Counted from the stretch's first letter, positions 1-7,241 are shown. The stretch is 10,541 bases of DNA from an uncultured Bacteroidales bacterium (GCA_937911235.1 CALDPN010000088.1:1-10541); one strand, 5' to 3'. Numbers and translations: made by a program. Notes: a model not told the origin generated them from the sequence alone.

Positions 1-503
1 AGTTTGTTGGTGCCGTGCCAGCTACCACGTTGGTAGTAACGTTCGTCACGGTTCCAGAATGCATCTACTTTCACGAAGTAGATTTCACCTAGGCGTTTTT
101 CGCTAACAAGTTGTTTCAACCACGCCATTGGTGGAGAATAACGGTTCTGCATTACACAGAATACTGAACGTGACATTTCAAGTGATTTGAACACGATTTT
201 TTCTGCGTCAGCTTTGTTTAGCGCGATTGGTTTTTCTAGTACTACGTGTTTTTTAGCTTCCAATGCTTTGATAGCATATTCTGCGTGAAAACCGTTTAAG
301 TTACAAATATTTACTACGTCGATGTCTTCGCGTTTTAGAAGTTCGTCATAGTCGTTGTAATAATCTTCTTTTATTTCAGGGTCTATTTTATCTTTTGGAA
401 GCACATCGCATACTGCTACTAGGTTTGCACCAGGGTTTCTGCGAATCATTTCTGCATGGCGTTTGCCAATGTGTCCTAGACCTACTACTGCAAAATTTAT
501 CAT
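1..503 (-). CDS. wbpB: Gfo/Idh/MocA-family sugar-nucleotide 3-dehydrogenase, WbpB/WlbA-like (3' end outside window)
   Basis: The first ~167 residues are present; the C-terminal half lies beyond the left edge. The N-terminus shows a Rossmann dinucleotide-binding motif, VVGLGHIGKRH (G8, G10, G13), and the family signature VVLEKP with the conserved Lys at about residue 91, followed by a QNRYSP stretch. Gfo/Idh/MocA proteins are NAD(P)-dependent oxidoreductases. Beside a WbpD-like acetyltransferase and a WbpE-like aminotransferase, the best reading is oxidation of the C3 hydroxyl of UDP-N-acetylglucosaminuronic acid to the 3-keto sugar, the substrate of the aminotransferase. This role is inferred from context, since the family alone does not fix the substrate. 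The start ATG overlaps the stop of the preceding gene as TAATG, which suggests translational coupling. It is the last visible gene of the three-gene cassette. It resembles the short Bordetella-type WlbA by eye more than Pseudomonas WbpB. Confidence 0.85.
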   Translation of the reverse strand, partial: MINFAVVGLGHIGKRHAEMIRRNPGANLVAVCDVLPKDKIDPEIKEDYYNDYDELLKREDIDVVNICNLNGFHAEYAIKALEAKKHVVLEKPIALNKADAEKIVFKSLEMSRSVFCVMQNRYSPPMAWLKQLVSEKRLGEIYFVKVDAFWNRDERYYQRGSWHGTNK

Positions 504-1078
504 TATTTTACCTCCGTTACGTTGCCGTCTTTAAGTTGATATTTTTGTCCTGTTGCTGGGCATGTTGCAAAACCTTCTTCGTCGAAGTGAAGTTTTTGAC
601 CGTTTTCGCTTACCCAACCAAGTTGGCGAGCAGGATTTCCTACCATTAAAGCATATGGTTTTACATTTTTAGTTACCACTGTACCAGCACCAATTAGTGC
701 ATACTCACCTATCTCGTGACCACAAACTATAGTTGCGTTAGCACCTATGCTACAACCTCTGCGAAGAATTGTTGCACGGTATTCGTCTTTACGGCTAACG
801 TGGCTACGAGGGTTTAACACATTAGTAAACACCATAGAAGGACCCATAAACACATCGTCTTCTGCAATTACACCTTCGTAAACAGACACGTTGTTTTGGA
901 TTTTCACGTTGTTGCCCAACACCACTTTTGGAGAGATAACTACGTTTTGACCTATATTACAGTTTTCACCGATGGTACAATTGCTCATAATGTGGCTGAA
1001 GTGCCAGATTTTTGTACCGTTGCCTATTTGGCAACCTTCATCTACGTATGATGATTCGTGCTTGAAAAAATTGCTCAT
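503..1078 (-). CDS. wbpD: UDP-2-acetamido-3-amino-2,3-dideoxyglucuronate N-acetyltransferase, WbpD/WlbB-like
   Basis: A 191-residue left-handed beta-helix (hexapeptide repeat) acyltransferase. Imperfect hexapeptide repeats such as IGNGTKIW, IGENCNIG and LGNNVKIQ run from about residue 17 to 145. KIQNNVSVY (about 59-67) and GPSMVFTNVLNPRS (about 79-92) closely match the WbpD/WlbB subfamily as I remember it, as does the C-terminal tail with CPATGQKYQLKDG. The enzyme transfers acetyl from acetyl-CoA to the 3-amino group made by the WbpE-type aminotransferase, giving UDP-2,3-diacetamido-2,3-dideoxyglucuronate in the cytoplasm. The length is normal for the subfamily. The start lies 30 nt downstream of the aminotransferase stop with no Shine-Dalgarno sequence, only a short AT-rich palindrome (1084-1095). 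Its stop overlaps the start of the dehydrogenase. Assignment to this subfamily is confident; the exact sugar stereochemistry is inferred. Confidence 0.92.
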   Translation of the reverse strand: MSNFFKHESSYVDEGCQIGNGTKIWHFSHIMSNCTIGENCNIGQNVVISPKVVLGNNVKIQNNVSVYEGVIAEDDVFMGPSMVFTNVLNPRSHVSRKDEYRATILRRGCSIGANATIVCGHEIGEYALIGAGTVVTKNVKPYALMVGNPARQLGWVSENGQKLHFDEEGFATCPATGQKYQLKDGNVTEVK

Positions 1079-1108
1079 TGTTGTTCAAATTTGAATTTAA
1101 AGGAGAAA

Positions 1109-2239
1109 TTATTTATTTACAAATTCTAAAACAGATGATGTAATATAAGCAAGTTGTTCTTCATCAAGTTCTGTGTGCATTGGAAGAGAAAGTACACATT
1201 CCATTAATTTTTCTGCCACAGGGAAGTCGCCTTTTTTGTAGCGAGGGTCTTGATATGCTTTTTGAAGGTGAAGTGGCACTGGATAATAAATCATCGCTGG
1301 AATACCTTTTTCTTTTAAGTATTCTTGAAGACCGTTTCTATCTACACCTTGAAGTTTTAGAGTATATTGGTGGAATACGTGAGTTGTAAAGTCTGATTTA
1401 ATTGGAGTAACCAATTTGTCGCAAGAAGCGAATGCATTATTGTAATATGCAGCAGCAGCCTGACGAGCAGCGATGTATTCATCTAAGTGACGAAGTTTCA
1501 CGTCAAGTACAGCAGCTTGGATACTGTCTAAACGGCTGTTTACACCAATCATATCGTGATAGTAACGAACAACCATACCATGGTTTGCAATAGCACGCAT
1601 TTTTGCAGCTAGTTCGTCGTCGTTTGTAAAGATTGCACCACCGTCGCCATAGCAACCTAAGTTTTTAGATGGGAAGAATGAAGTACAACCAATGTTACCG
1701 ATACAACCAGATTTTGCTTTTGTGCCATCTGCAAATGTGTAATCTGCACCAATAGATTGGCAAGCATCTTCTACAATGTATAAGTTATTTTCTTTTGCTA
1801 ATTGTAAAAGTGCTTCCATATTAGCGTTTTGACCGAATAGGTGCACAGGAACAATAGCTTTAGTTTTTGGAGTAATAGCTCTGCGTACAGCTTCAATGTC
1901 GATGTTGAATGTATCTTCTTCTACGTCAACAACCACTGGAGTAAGACCAAGAAGAGCAACAACTTCCGCAGTAGCAATGAAAGTAAAGGTTGGAGTAATA
2001 ACTTCATCACCTGGTTTTAAACCAAGAGCCATAAGAGCAATTTGAAGTGCGTCTGTACCATTACCTGTTGGGATAACGTGTTTAACACCTAAATAAGCTT
2101 CTAGGTTCTTTTGAAATTCGTTTACTTTGCCACCTTTGATAAAGGTTGTGGTATCAATTACTTCTTGAATACCGGCATTTACATCCTCTCTGATTTTTTC
2201 GTATTGACTTTTTAAGTCAACCATTTGAATTTTTTTCAT
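1109..2239 (-). CDS. wbpE: PLP-dependent sugar aminotransferase, DegT/DnrJ/EryC1 family, WbpE-like
   Basis: A complete 376-residue fold-type I aminotransferase of the DegT/DnrJ/EryC1/StrS family. Visible motifs are GNGTDALQIAL near the phosphate-binding region (about 59-69), VEDACQS with the pyridine-nitrogen Asp at about 158, and SFFPSKNLGCYGDGG with the Schiff-base Lys at about 192. The N-terminal MVDLKSQY and the closing segment PMHTELDEEQ are also typical. The expected reaction is glutamate-dependent amination of UDP-3-keto-GlcNAcA to the 3-amino sugar. In the order on this strand it is followed by the acetyltransferase and the dehydrogenase, the full WbpB-WbpE-WbpD trio for a 3-acetamido sugar. 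It is first in the operon, with a promoter candidate at 2314-2348 and a leader of roughly 65-70 nt. An alternative substrate, such as another 3-keto sugar nucleotide, cannot be excluded from sequence alone. Confidence 0.93.
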   Translation of the reverse strand: MKKIQMVDLKSQYEKIREDVNAGIQEVIDTTTFIKGGKVNEFQKNLEAYLGVKHVIPTGNGTDALQIALMALGLKPGDEVITPTFTFIATAEVVALLGLTPVVVDVEEDTFNIDIEAVRRAITPKTKAIVPVHLFGQNANMEALLQLAKENNLYIVEDACQSIGADYTFADGTKAKSGCIGNIGCTSFFPSKNLGCYGDGGAIFTNDDELAAKMRAIANHGMVVRYYHDMIGVNSRLDSIQAAVLDVKLRHLDEYIAARQAAAAYYNNAFASCDKLVTPIKSDFTTHVFHQYTLKLQGVDRNGLQEYLKEKGIPAMIYYPVPLHLQKAYQDPRYKKGDFPVAEKLMECVLSLPMHTELDEEQLAYITSSVLEFVNK

Positions 2240-2271
2240 AAAATTTTGTTTATACGTTTGGTATTTAATTT

Positions 2272-2284
2272 GCCCCTTTGGGGC
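2272..2284. other. Short GC-rich hairpin in the predicted wbpE leader
   Basis: A five-base-pair stem, GCCCC with loop TTT and GGGGC on the plus strand, stands out in otherwise AT-rich sequence 33 nt ahead of the wbpE start. On the minus strand it is followed by AAATTAAAT, not by a T tract, so it does not look like a terminator for the wbp transcript. It could be a leader structure that affects mRNA stability. No function can be assigned. Confidence 0.35.
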
Positions 2285-2313
2285 TTTGTTATTTAAAATT
2301 TATTTCAATCCTA

Positions 2314-2348
2314 CAAATATATAAAATAATTAGGAATTTTTGTGCAAA
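2314..2348 (-). promoter_or_regulatory. Bacteroidetes-type promoter candidate for the wbpE-wbpD-wbpB operon
   Basis: On the minus strand there is TTTG (2345-2348) and, 23 nt later, TATATTTG (2314-2321). The second is an exact match to the -7 consensus TAnnTTTG of the Bacteroidetes primary sigma factor. The 23-nt gap is a little longer than the usual 19-21. Transcription would start near 2307, giving a leader of about 68 nt. It lies between the terminator of the upstream unit and wbpE, so it fits an independent transcript. Confidence 0.45.
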
Positions 2349-2407
2349 CGAGAGGAGAATAAATTTATTTATTTTCCCGAGTGCAGCCACGTGTTGATGA
2401 CCGAAGG

Positions 2408-2437
2408 GAATAAAAATCACGGACGTAGTCCGTAATT
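2408..2437 (-). terminator. Rho-independent terminator after the sugar transferase-wzi unit
   Basis: On the minus strand AATTACGGAC, loop TAC and GTCCGTGATT form a 10-bp stem with one G-U wobble, followed by TTTTTATT. The wobble pair is a C-A mismatch on the plus strand, so the hairpin is better formed in the minus-strand RNA, which matches the end of wzi at 2487. A T8 run follows some 9 bases after the stem on the plus strand (2443-2450), so weak bidirectional action is possible. The remainder of 2351-2486 contains no gene that I can support. Confidence 0.6.
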
Positions 2438-2486
2438 AGGAGTTTTTTTTCAACAACACCAAAATCACCCTATAAAATAGCTCTCG

Positions 2487-2990
2487 TTAAAAGCCGATGC
2501 TAAAACCGCACGTTAAAGTAAAATTCTCTCCCTGATAAAACTTAGGCGTATATTTATCTAGATAACCTTGAGCATCAAGTCTGTTTTCACCCTCAATTGG
2601 CTCAGAGGTGATATCGTGACCGCGTGCATTATTATATTCTAAATTCACCACCGCGTATGCATTAGGGAACACCTCGTATGTGGCACGTAGGTTTACCAAA
2701 TCATTTTCCCAAACTACATCTTTAAGGATTGCTTGAGATAAAATTTGTTTTGTGTTACGACGCACATAGTCGTAGTCGTTACCCTTTTGGTCTTTGGTAT
2801 ATGAAAGTTTTATATCTACTTTACGTATTGGTTTATAAGCAATATACGCATAAAATTGTTGCGAGTTATCGCCCAAATAATGTCCTAAATTATATGAATT
2901 TGACGCCCAAGTAATAGCCTGAATAGAGTGTTTATAGTTTAAAGTGTTGGTTCTAGTATATTCAAATCCACCGCCTTTTCCGTTTGAATA
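2487..2990 (-). pseudogene. wzi: C-terminal part of the Wzi-family protein, displaced by a 1-nt frameshift
   Basis: This frame is open from just after a TGA at 2991-2993 to the TAA at 2487. It reads NGKGGGFEYTRTNTLNYKH near 2930-2984, then ITWASNSYNLGHYLGDNSQQ, and ends in beta strands closing with LTCGFSIGF, a C-terminal aromatic residue as expected for an outer-membrane barrel. I recognise GGGFEYTRTN and NLGHYLGDN as conserved C-terminal Wzi-family sequence, and they follow directly on the preceding frame. The simplest repair is one extra G (or A) at GGAAAAGG (2974-2982), giving IQTGKGGGFEYTRTN and one protein of about 615 residues. A gene call beginning at the TTG at 2876 would be an artefact. 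The break may be a genuine mutation or a consensus error at a homopolymer. Confidence 0.85.
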
Positions 2991-4333
2991 TCACCAAAAA
3001 TTGTGTGAACTGTAAAAGTCAAGAAAACAGTTTTCCGGTCTGATTCATATTCAAAACCATAACTTAAATTCTTCAGAGGCCAGTTCGACACATTAAAGCC
3101 CGCCTTATATGAAATAAGGTTGTGTTCGTCGTTAGACAGTCGTTTGGTATTAAACTCGTCTATAAAAAACGACGCATAAAGATGCAAGTGCTTGATGTTT
3201 CGAGAGCTTAGGGAAATAAACATTTGTGAGTTTTGGTTCTCTACAGAAAGACCTTTTGTCATTAAGTGGTCGAGCGATTTAAAGAATGCAAAAGGTATAA
3301 AATACATAAGTTGCACATTTCTTTCTGCATAGATTATAGAGTTACCAAACGAAAGATTCAGACCAGGAATAGGTTTAAAGGTAAACATATTTGCCGCAAT
3401 AAACTTATTCATTGGTCTGTAGTGAGTTTTTGAAGTTTCTGTGGTATATGTTTCTTCGGTATAGTAATATGTACTATCCACAAGGTTGCTCACCATCCAG
3501 CCATGTATGTAGTTGAACTCAAACCATTTGCATGGAGTAAGGTTCATGGTAATCATTGGAAACGAAGGCGCTCTACCAGAGATAATATTTGAGCAATTGT
3601 AGGTTTCACCCCATTGTAGTTGGTCTTTCACCACGCCTATGCTCCCCCACCAATCGTACACCTTAATACCACCTCTAAAGTCGCTAAAGTCGCCACCATA
3701 ATTTGCCTCCTTGTATTGCGCCCCAGGCAGGTTATTTAAAAATCCCGGTTGAGTAATTCTGGCCCCATACATTTTGGCAGCACTATTTGGGAAATATTCA
3801 TCGCTAAGGTTGTTGCCATTGTATGAATAGTCTCTTAAATTCCCCCAAAGTGACACGTGTTTCACCACATCCATTTGAATATCGCCACCATACCAACGTT
3901 TCATTATCAAACCCTTTTTGTTATAGATTAAATCCATACCAATAATAGGTCTAAGTTGAAATTTAAAGTATTTGTTTTGATAAATAAATTGTGGTTGCAG
4001 TAGCGAAAGGTCAAACGACTTTTTATCAGACCAATGCACATATGCCTTTGGCATGGTATCCAACTCTTGAGCAAACTCGCTCATAAAAAAGTCTAAGTCT
4101 GCAATTTGTCTTTTATGCAGAAGCGAATCTTTACTTTTTGCCTCTTTAAGTGCAGAAGCAATAAAGTTTCTGTTGTATGGTTTTATAGCAGAATTTACAT
4201 CTATAACTCCATCGGTAGCTAGTTCGTCCAAAAAGTCGTAAATGCGATAGTATGATGTGTTTTCAGGTATATTTTGCCCAAAAACAACACCTACACACGA
4301 CAATAACAATAATATAATGTATAATTTTCTCAT
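2939..4333 (-). CDS. wzi: Wzi-family capsule assembly outer-membrane protein, N-terminal part of a frameshifted gene
   Basis: This open frame encodes 464 residues, of which about the first 450 belong to the family. It begins with a Sec signal peptide (MRKLYIILLLLSCVGVVFG, cleavage probably near 19-20). A region of alternating hydrophobic and aromatic beta strands follows, typical of an outer-membrane barrel. Recognisable Bacteroidetes Wzi features include RRIYD-like YYRIYDFLDEL (about 28-38), QLRPIIGMDL, SLWGNLRDYS and the strand around QLQWGETYNCSNIISG. Wzi proteins bind capsular polysaccharide at the cell surface and help attach it. The start ATG overlaps the stop of the sugar transferase as TAATG, so the two are probably co-translated. 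The last ~14 residues are out of frame: after FGDIQT the family's expected GKGGGFEYTRTN appears in the -1 frame (see the next entry). The protein as written would lack its last barrel strands and probably would not insert. Confidence 0.85.
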   Translation of the reverse strand: MRKLYIILLLLSCVGVVFGQNIPENTSYYRIYDFLDELATDGVIDVNSAIKPYNRNFIASALKEAKSKDSLLHKRQIADLDFFMSEFAQELDTMPKAYVHWSDKKSFDLSLLQPQFIYQNKYFKFQLRPIIGMDLIYNKKGLIMKRWYGGDIQMDVVKHVSLWGNLRDYSYNGNNLSDEYFPNSAAKMYGARITQPGFLNNLPGAQYKEANYGGDFSDFRGGIKVYDWWGSIGVVKDQLQWGETYNCSNIISGRAPSFPMITMNLTPCKWFEFNYIHGWMVSNLVDSTYYYTEETYTTETSKTHYRPMNKFIAANMFTFKPIPGLNLSFGNSIIYAERNVQLMYFIPFAFFKSLDHLMTKGLSVENQNSQMFISLSSRNIKHLHLYASFFIDEFNTKRLSNDEHNLISYKAGFNVSNWPLKNLSYGFEYESDRKTVFLTFTVHTIFGDIQTEKAVDLNILEPTL

Positions 4334-5853
4334 TAATGACTTCTTGCTCTTTTAAAGATAATGTTTACAAATATCTTCCATATATAAATTACGTCCGTTA
4401 CAAACACTCCTCTCTTTTGACACATCTTCAAGTATCTAAGTTCTGATTCTTGAATTTCGTCTAAAGTTTTAGGCATATCTGCATAGAACGGAGGCAAAAG
4501 ACCTGGTTTAAACTGTACACGAAGGTTTTGAAGTTCTTCGCAATACAAACTGAAATAATGCTTACTAAGCGGACGCACCCCTACTAGTTTCATATCACCT
4601 TTAAATAAGTTGATAAACATAGGGAATTCATCTATCCAATATTTTCTCATTAGGCGGCCCACAGTACTCACACGGATGTCGTGAGTAAATTTTCCACCCT
4701 CTTGAAGACCACATTTTTTATAAATGTATTCTTGTAGGAATTCAGAATAAGGATACATGGTACGCATCTTGTAAAACTTAAACACGCGAGAATTTTTACC
4801 CACACGATTAAGCGAAATAATAGGTCCGTAACGACGCTTTTTGTTCATTGGAGGCTCTTTTATTCTACGAGCCTTGAAGTATGTATATCTGTCTATTTTC
4901 TTTTCGTCAACTATTTCAAAACCACAATAGTAAAGTCGTCCATAAACCTCTGTTTTAGACAAAACTCTTTTTTTACCTTTTGTTATATCATAATATAAAC
5001 GTTTGGTAATAAACAGTTTAGGAATAATACGTTTTACAATATAATAGAAAGTATAAACAATCCAATTGATACCTTTTGGATATTTGCTAAGAATTTCTTT
5101 TTTGGTAACACTTTTTTGTTTAAAACAACCAATATAAATACCATTATCTGGAAGTTTTTCATTTATAGCAGAGAACATTTTATTAATGCCTCTAATATTA
5201 TTCAAACTACGAACATTTATAATTGTATCGTATTTATAAGGAGTAGTTTCTTCTATATTGAAAATTTCGGTAGTAGCAAGCACTTTTGTGGTATTCATAT
5301 TTATACCCACTTTTTCTTCCATAAACTCAAAAGCACGCTCGCCCATCCATTTCACCATTGCCTCTTTTCTGCTTTTATAAGCATCGTCAGAAATCACTTC
5401 TGGTTTTGTTACCAAAGATTTTGGTTCACGTTTTTCTATTGGAGTAACATCATCTTCTGGGTCTGAAGCATAAAGAATTGCAAAATATAAACTTTGCACA
5501 ATGAAAATACACCCAAAAATACACAAACTAATTATCAAAAACACCAAGACTGAATAATTAACTTGTGTAAAATAGATAATAGAAAATGTAATGGCATAAA
5601 CAAGCACAGTAGTGTTGAACGCTTTGTTTACTGAAGGAATATAACCTTGGTCTTTAATTGGCACTTTATAGCGCCCCATAATAATTGCTACCAATATCCA
5701 AGCAAAAGTGAAACCTAGGTATGGCAGAAAATATTTCTCAATAGGTTCTTGAGTATGAAGTGGAGCTATCCAAATAACCAAAAAGAATGACACTAACAAG
5801 TTTACTAAATCTCGTGTTAGCTGTGTAATAAAATTTAATGCTTTATTAGACAT
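4333..5853 (-). CDS. Membrane phosphoglycosyl transferase (bacterial sugar transferase, WcaJ-like C-terminus) with an atypical central domain
   Basis: 506 residues. Four hydrophobic segments lie at about 15-31, 42-60, 80-96 and 100-128, like the N-terminus of WcaJ-type enzymes. The C-terminal third carries the sugar-transferase (PF02397) signatures: NRVGKNSRVFKFYKMRTM (349-366), HDIRVSTVGRLMRKYWIDEF with the catalytic D408-E409 pair, FKGDMKLVGVRPLS (417-430), and VQFKPGL. Such enzymes move a sugar-1-phosphate from a nucleotide sugar to undecaprenyl phosphate, starting repeat-unit assembly. Two features are odd. Residues ~185-330 look like the later half of a class I methyltransferase fold (YDTIINVRSLNN, KLPDNGIYIG, GRLYYCGFEIVDE) without a glycine-rich cofactor motif. 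Also, the hydrophobic re-entrant helix that normally precedes the GP..F..R.GK motif is missing and is replaced by the charged KARRIKEPPMNKKRR. Activity is therefore likely but not certain. It is followed by wzi with a TAATG overlap. Confidence 0.85.
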   Translation of the reverse strand: MSNKALNFITQLTRDLVNLLVSFFLVIWIAPLHTQEPIEKYFLPYLGFTFAWILVAIIMGRYKVPIKDQGYIPSVNKAFNTTVLVYAITFSIIYFTQVNYSVLVFLIISLCIFGCIFIVQSLYFAILYASDPEDDVTPIEKREPKSLVTKPEVISDDAYKSRKEAMVKWMGERAFEFMEEKVGINMNTTKVLATTEIFNIEETTPYKYDTIINVRSLNNIRGINKMFSAINEKLPDNGIYIGCFKQKSVTKKEILSKYPKGINWIVYTFYYIVKRIIPKLFITKRLYYDITKGKKRVLSKTEVYGRLYYCGFEIVDEKKIDRYTYFKARRIKEPPMNKKRRYGPIISLNRVGKNSRVFKFYKMRTMYPYSEFLQEYIYKKCGLQEGGKFTHDIRVSTVGRLMRKYWIDEFPMFINLFKGDMKLVGVRPLSKHYFSLYCEELQNLRVQFKPGLLPPFYADMPKTLDEIQESELRYLKMCQKRGVFVTDVIYIWKIFVNIIFKRARSH

Positions 5854-5885
5854 AAATCCTATGATTAATAATATAAGATTTTAAT

Positions 5886-5900
5886 TATCTTGTAAAGATA
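5886..5900. promoter_or_regulatory. Inverted repeat in the divergent sugar transferase / rsmF intergenic region
   Basis: TATCTT and AAGATA flank GTA, a 6-3-6 inverted repeat. It overlaps the likely -33 position of the plus-strand promoter and a weaker TATCTTTA box on the minus strand. It could be an operator, but an AT-rich background makes chance occurrence plausible. Confidence 0.25.
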
Positions 5901-5922
5901 TACAAAAAAATCATTACTTTTG
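5890..5922 (+). promoter_or_regulatory. Bacteroidetes-type promoter candidate for the rsmF-phnP unit
   Basis: TACTTTTG at 5915-5922 matches the -7 consensus TAnnTTTG exactly. A partial -33 element (CTTG, with TTG at 5890-5892) lies 22 nt upstream. Transcription would begin around 5927-5931, so the mRNA would be almost leaderless with respect to the probable upstream translation start near 5931-5942. Confidence 0.5.
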
Positions 5923-6008
5923 TAAAAAAAATTAAAAATATTATCGAAGACTTTAAAAACATAATAAAAGAGATTTTACCTAACGAGTGGGAAGCCTTTT
6001 TAAAGGCA

Positions 6009-7241
6009 TTGGAAAACGAAATTCCTGTTAGTGTAAGAGTAAACAATAAGATTGATTTAGTACCTTCTGACGACAAGATAACTTATTGCAGCAGTGGGTA
6101 TTATATTAAATCTCGTCCACTTTTTACCCTCGACCCTAGATTTCATGCAGGCGCATATTATGTGCAAGAGGCTGGCTCTATGTATTTAGAAAAAGTTATC
6201 TCAGAACACATAAAAAATGGACAAATTGTAATAGACCTTTGCGCTGCCCCAGGAGGTAAATCTACACACCTTGCAAACCTTATTACCAAAGACAGCCTAC
6301 TTATTTGCAACGAAGCCATGCCAAACAGAGCACATATTCTGCACGAGAATATGTGTAAATGGGGACGATCTGAAGTGATGGTATGCAACAATAGTGCTTC
6401 AGATTTTGGCAAACTAGGTGCTTTTGCAGATATAATAGTTGCAGATGTGCCATGCTCTGGCGAGGGAATGTTTAGAAAAGACGAACAAGCAGTAAAAGAT
6501 TGGTCGCTTGAGGCTGTTGACCACTGCGCTGCACGTGCTCGCGATATTGTTTCAGACGTATGGGACGCACTAAAAGAAGATGGTATTTTCATTTTTAGCA
6601 CTTGCACATTCAACAGAAAAGAAAACGAAGAAAATGTACAGTGGATATGTAGTGAACTTGGCGCAGAACTACTTGAAAGCAGACACTTCTACTTCCACAC
6701 AGACCGCAGTGAAGGTTTCTTTATTGCTTCAATGAGAAAAATCTCAGCAGCTCCAAACTTTAAAAATTTAAAATCAAAACCAAGTAAAAACAGCGAATAT
6801 CAAGACCTACTTGAGAATGCAGAAAACTGGGCTATAATAGAAAAAGGCACAGAAATATTTGCTATTCCACGCACATTTGAAGCAGAAATCACTCACCTTG
6901 CAAGCAAACTCAGAGTACTAAAGATGGGTGTTAAACTAGGAGAAAAGGTTGAAAACAAAAAGAAAATACAATTTATCCCAGACACACAACTTGCTCTATG
7001 CAAGGATATTAACGAGAATAATTGGGACATAGAAAATGTAGATAGAGCCACTGCCCTACACTTTTTAAAATGCGAGAGCATCTCACTTCCAAACGCCCCT
7101 ATTGGCTACATTTTATTAAAATACGAAGGAATAAACCTAGGTTGGGTAAAAAACATAGGCAACAGATGCAACAACCTTTACCCAGACCTATGGAGAATAA
7201 GAATGAATATACCAGAAGAGTTATGCGAATTACCATTTTAG
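6009..7241 (+). CDS. rsmF: 16S rRNA cytosine-C5 methyltransferase, RsmF/NOL1-NOP2-SUN family
   Basis: From the TTG at 6009 the frame gives 410 residues. The SAM-binding motif is DLCAAPGGKS (76-85), motif IV is DVPCSGEG with Cys149, and motif VI is STCTF with the nucleophilic Cys199. These are the two cysteines of m5C RNA methyltransferases. The C-terminus has a PUA-like RNA-binding domain seen in Bacteroidetes RsmF proteins (LGWVKNIGNRCNNLYP, then WRIR, about 375-402). The enzyme methylates a cytosine in 16S rRNA in the cytoplasm; the exact site is not readable from sequence. The frame is open upstream to 5877 and encodes FKNIIKEILPNEWEAFLKAL, a typical family N-terminus, so the true start is probably near 5931-5942. 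No ATG, GTG or TTG lies there, only ATT and ATA codons. The coordinates given use the first canonical start and probably omit about 23-26 residues. Confidence 0.9.
   Translation: MENEIPVSVRVNNKIDLVPSDDKITYCSSGYYIKSRPLFTLDPRFHAGAYYVQEAGSMYLEKVISEHIKNGQIVIDLCAAPGGKSTHLANLITKDSLLICNEAMPNRAHILHENMCKWGRSEVMVCNNSASDFGKLGAFADIIVADVPCSGEGMFRKDEQAVKDWSLEAVDHCAARARDIVSDVWDALKEDGIFIFSTCTFNRKENEENVQWICSELGAELLESRHFYFHTDRSEGFFIASMRKISAAPNFKNLKSKPSKNSEYQDLLENAENWAIIEKGTEIFAIPRTFEAEITHLASKLRVLKMGVKLGEKVENKKKIQFIPDTQLALCKDINENNWDIENVDRATALHFLKCESISLPNAPIGYILLKYEGINLGWVKNIGNRCNNLYPDLWRIRMNIPEELCELPF

Noticed and set aside
395..649. 84-codon plus-strand open frame at the wbpB/wbpD junction
   Set aside because: Antisense to two well-supported genes, with no domain or promoter of its own.
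1084..1095. TTCAAATTTGAA palindrome between wbpE and wbpD as an operator
   Set aside because: Short, AT-only apart from one pair, and inside an operon; expected by chance at this base composition.
2729..2914. 61-codon plus-strand open frame
   Set aside because: It is antisense to the displaced Wzi C-terminus, which has clear family sequence.
2939..2993. Programmed -1 ribosomal frameshifting in wzi
   Set aside because: No canonical X XXY YYZ slippery heptamer is in the allowed interval (the sequence at the shift is G GAA AAG), and barrel proteins of this family are not known to need it. A simple indel explains the data better.
6158..6613. 151-codon open frame on the minus strand
   Set aside because: It lies antisense to the catalytic core of rsmF, and its translation has no recognisable domain and a composition typical of a shadow frame.
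7070..7222. Upstream extension of the PhnP-like protein by 51 residues
   Set aside because: The extension lies wholly within rsmF, reads as basic low-complexity sequence, and the family starts at MRITILGSGT.
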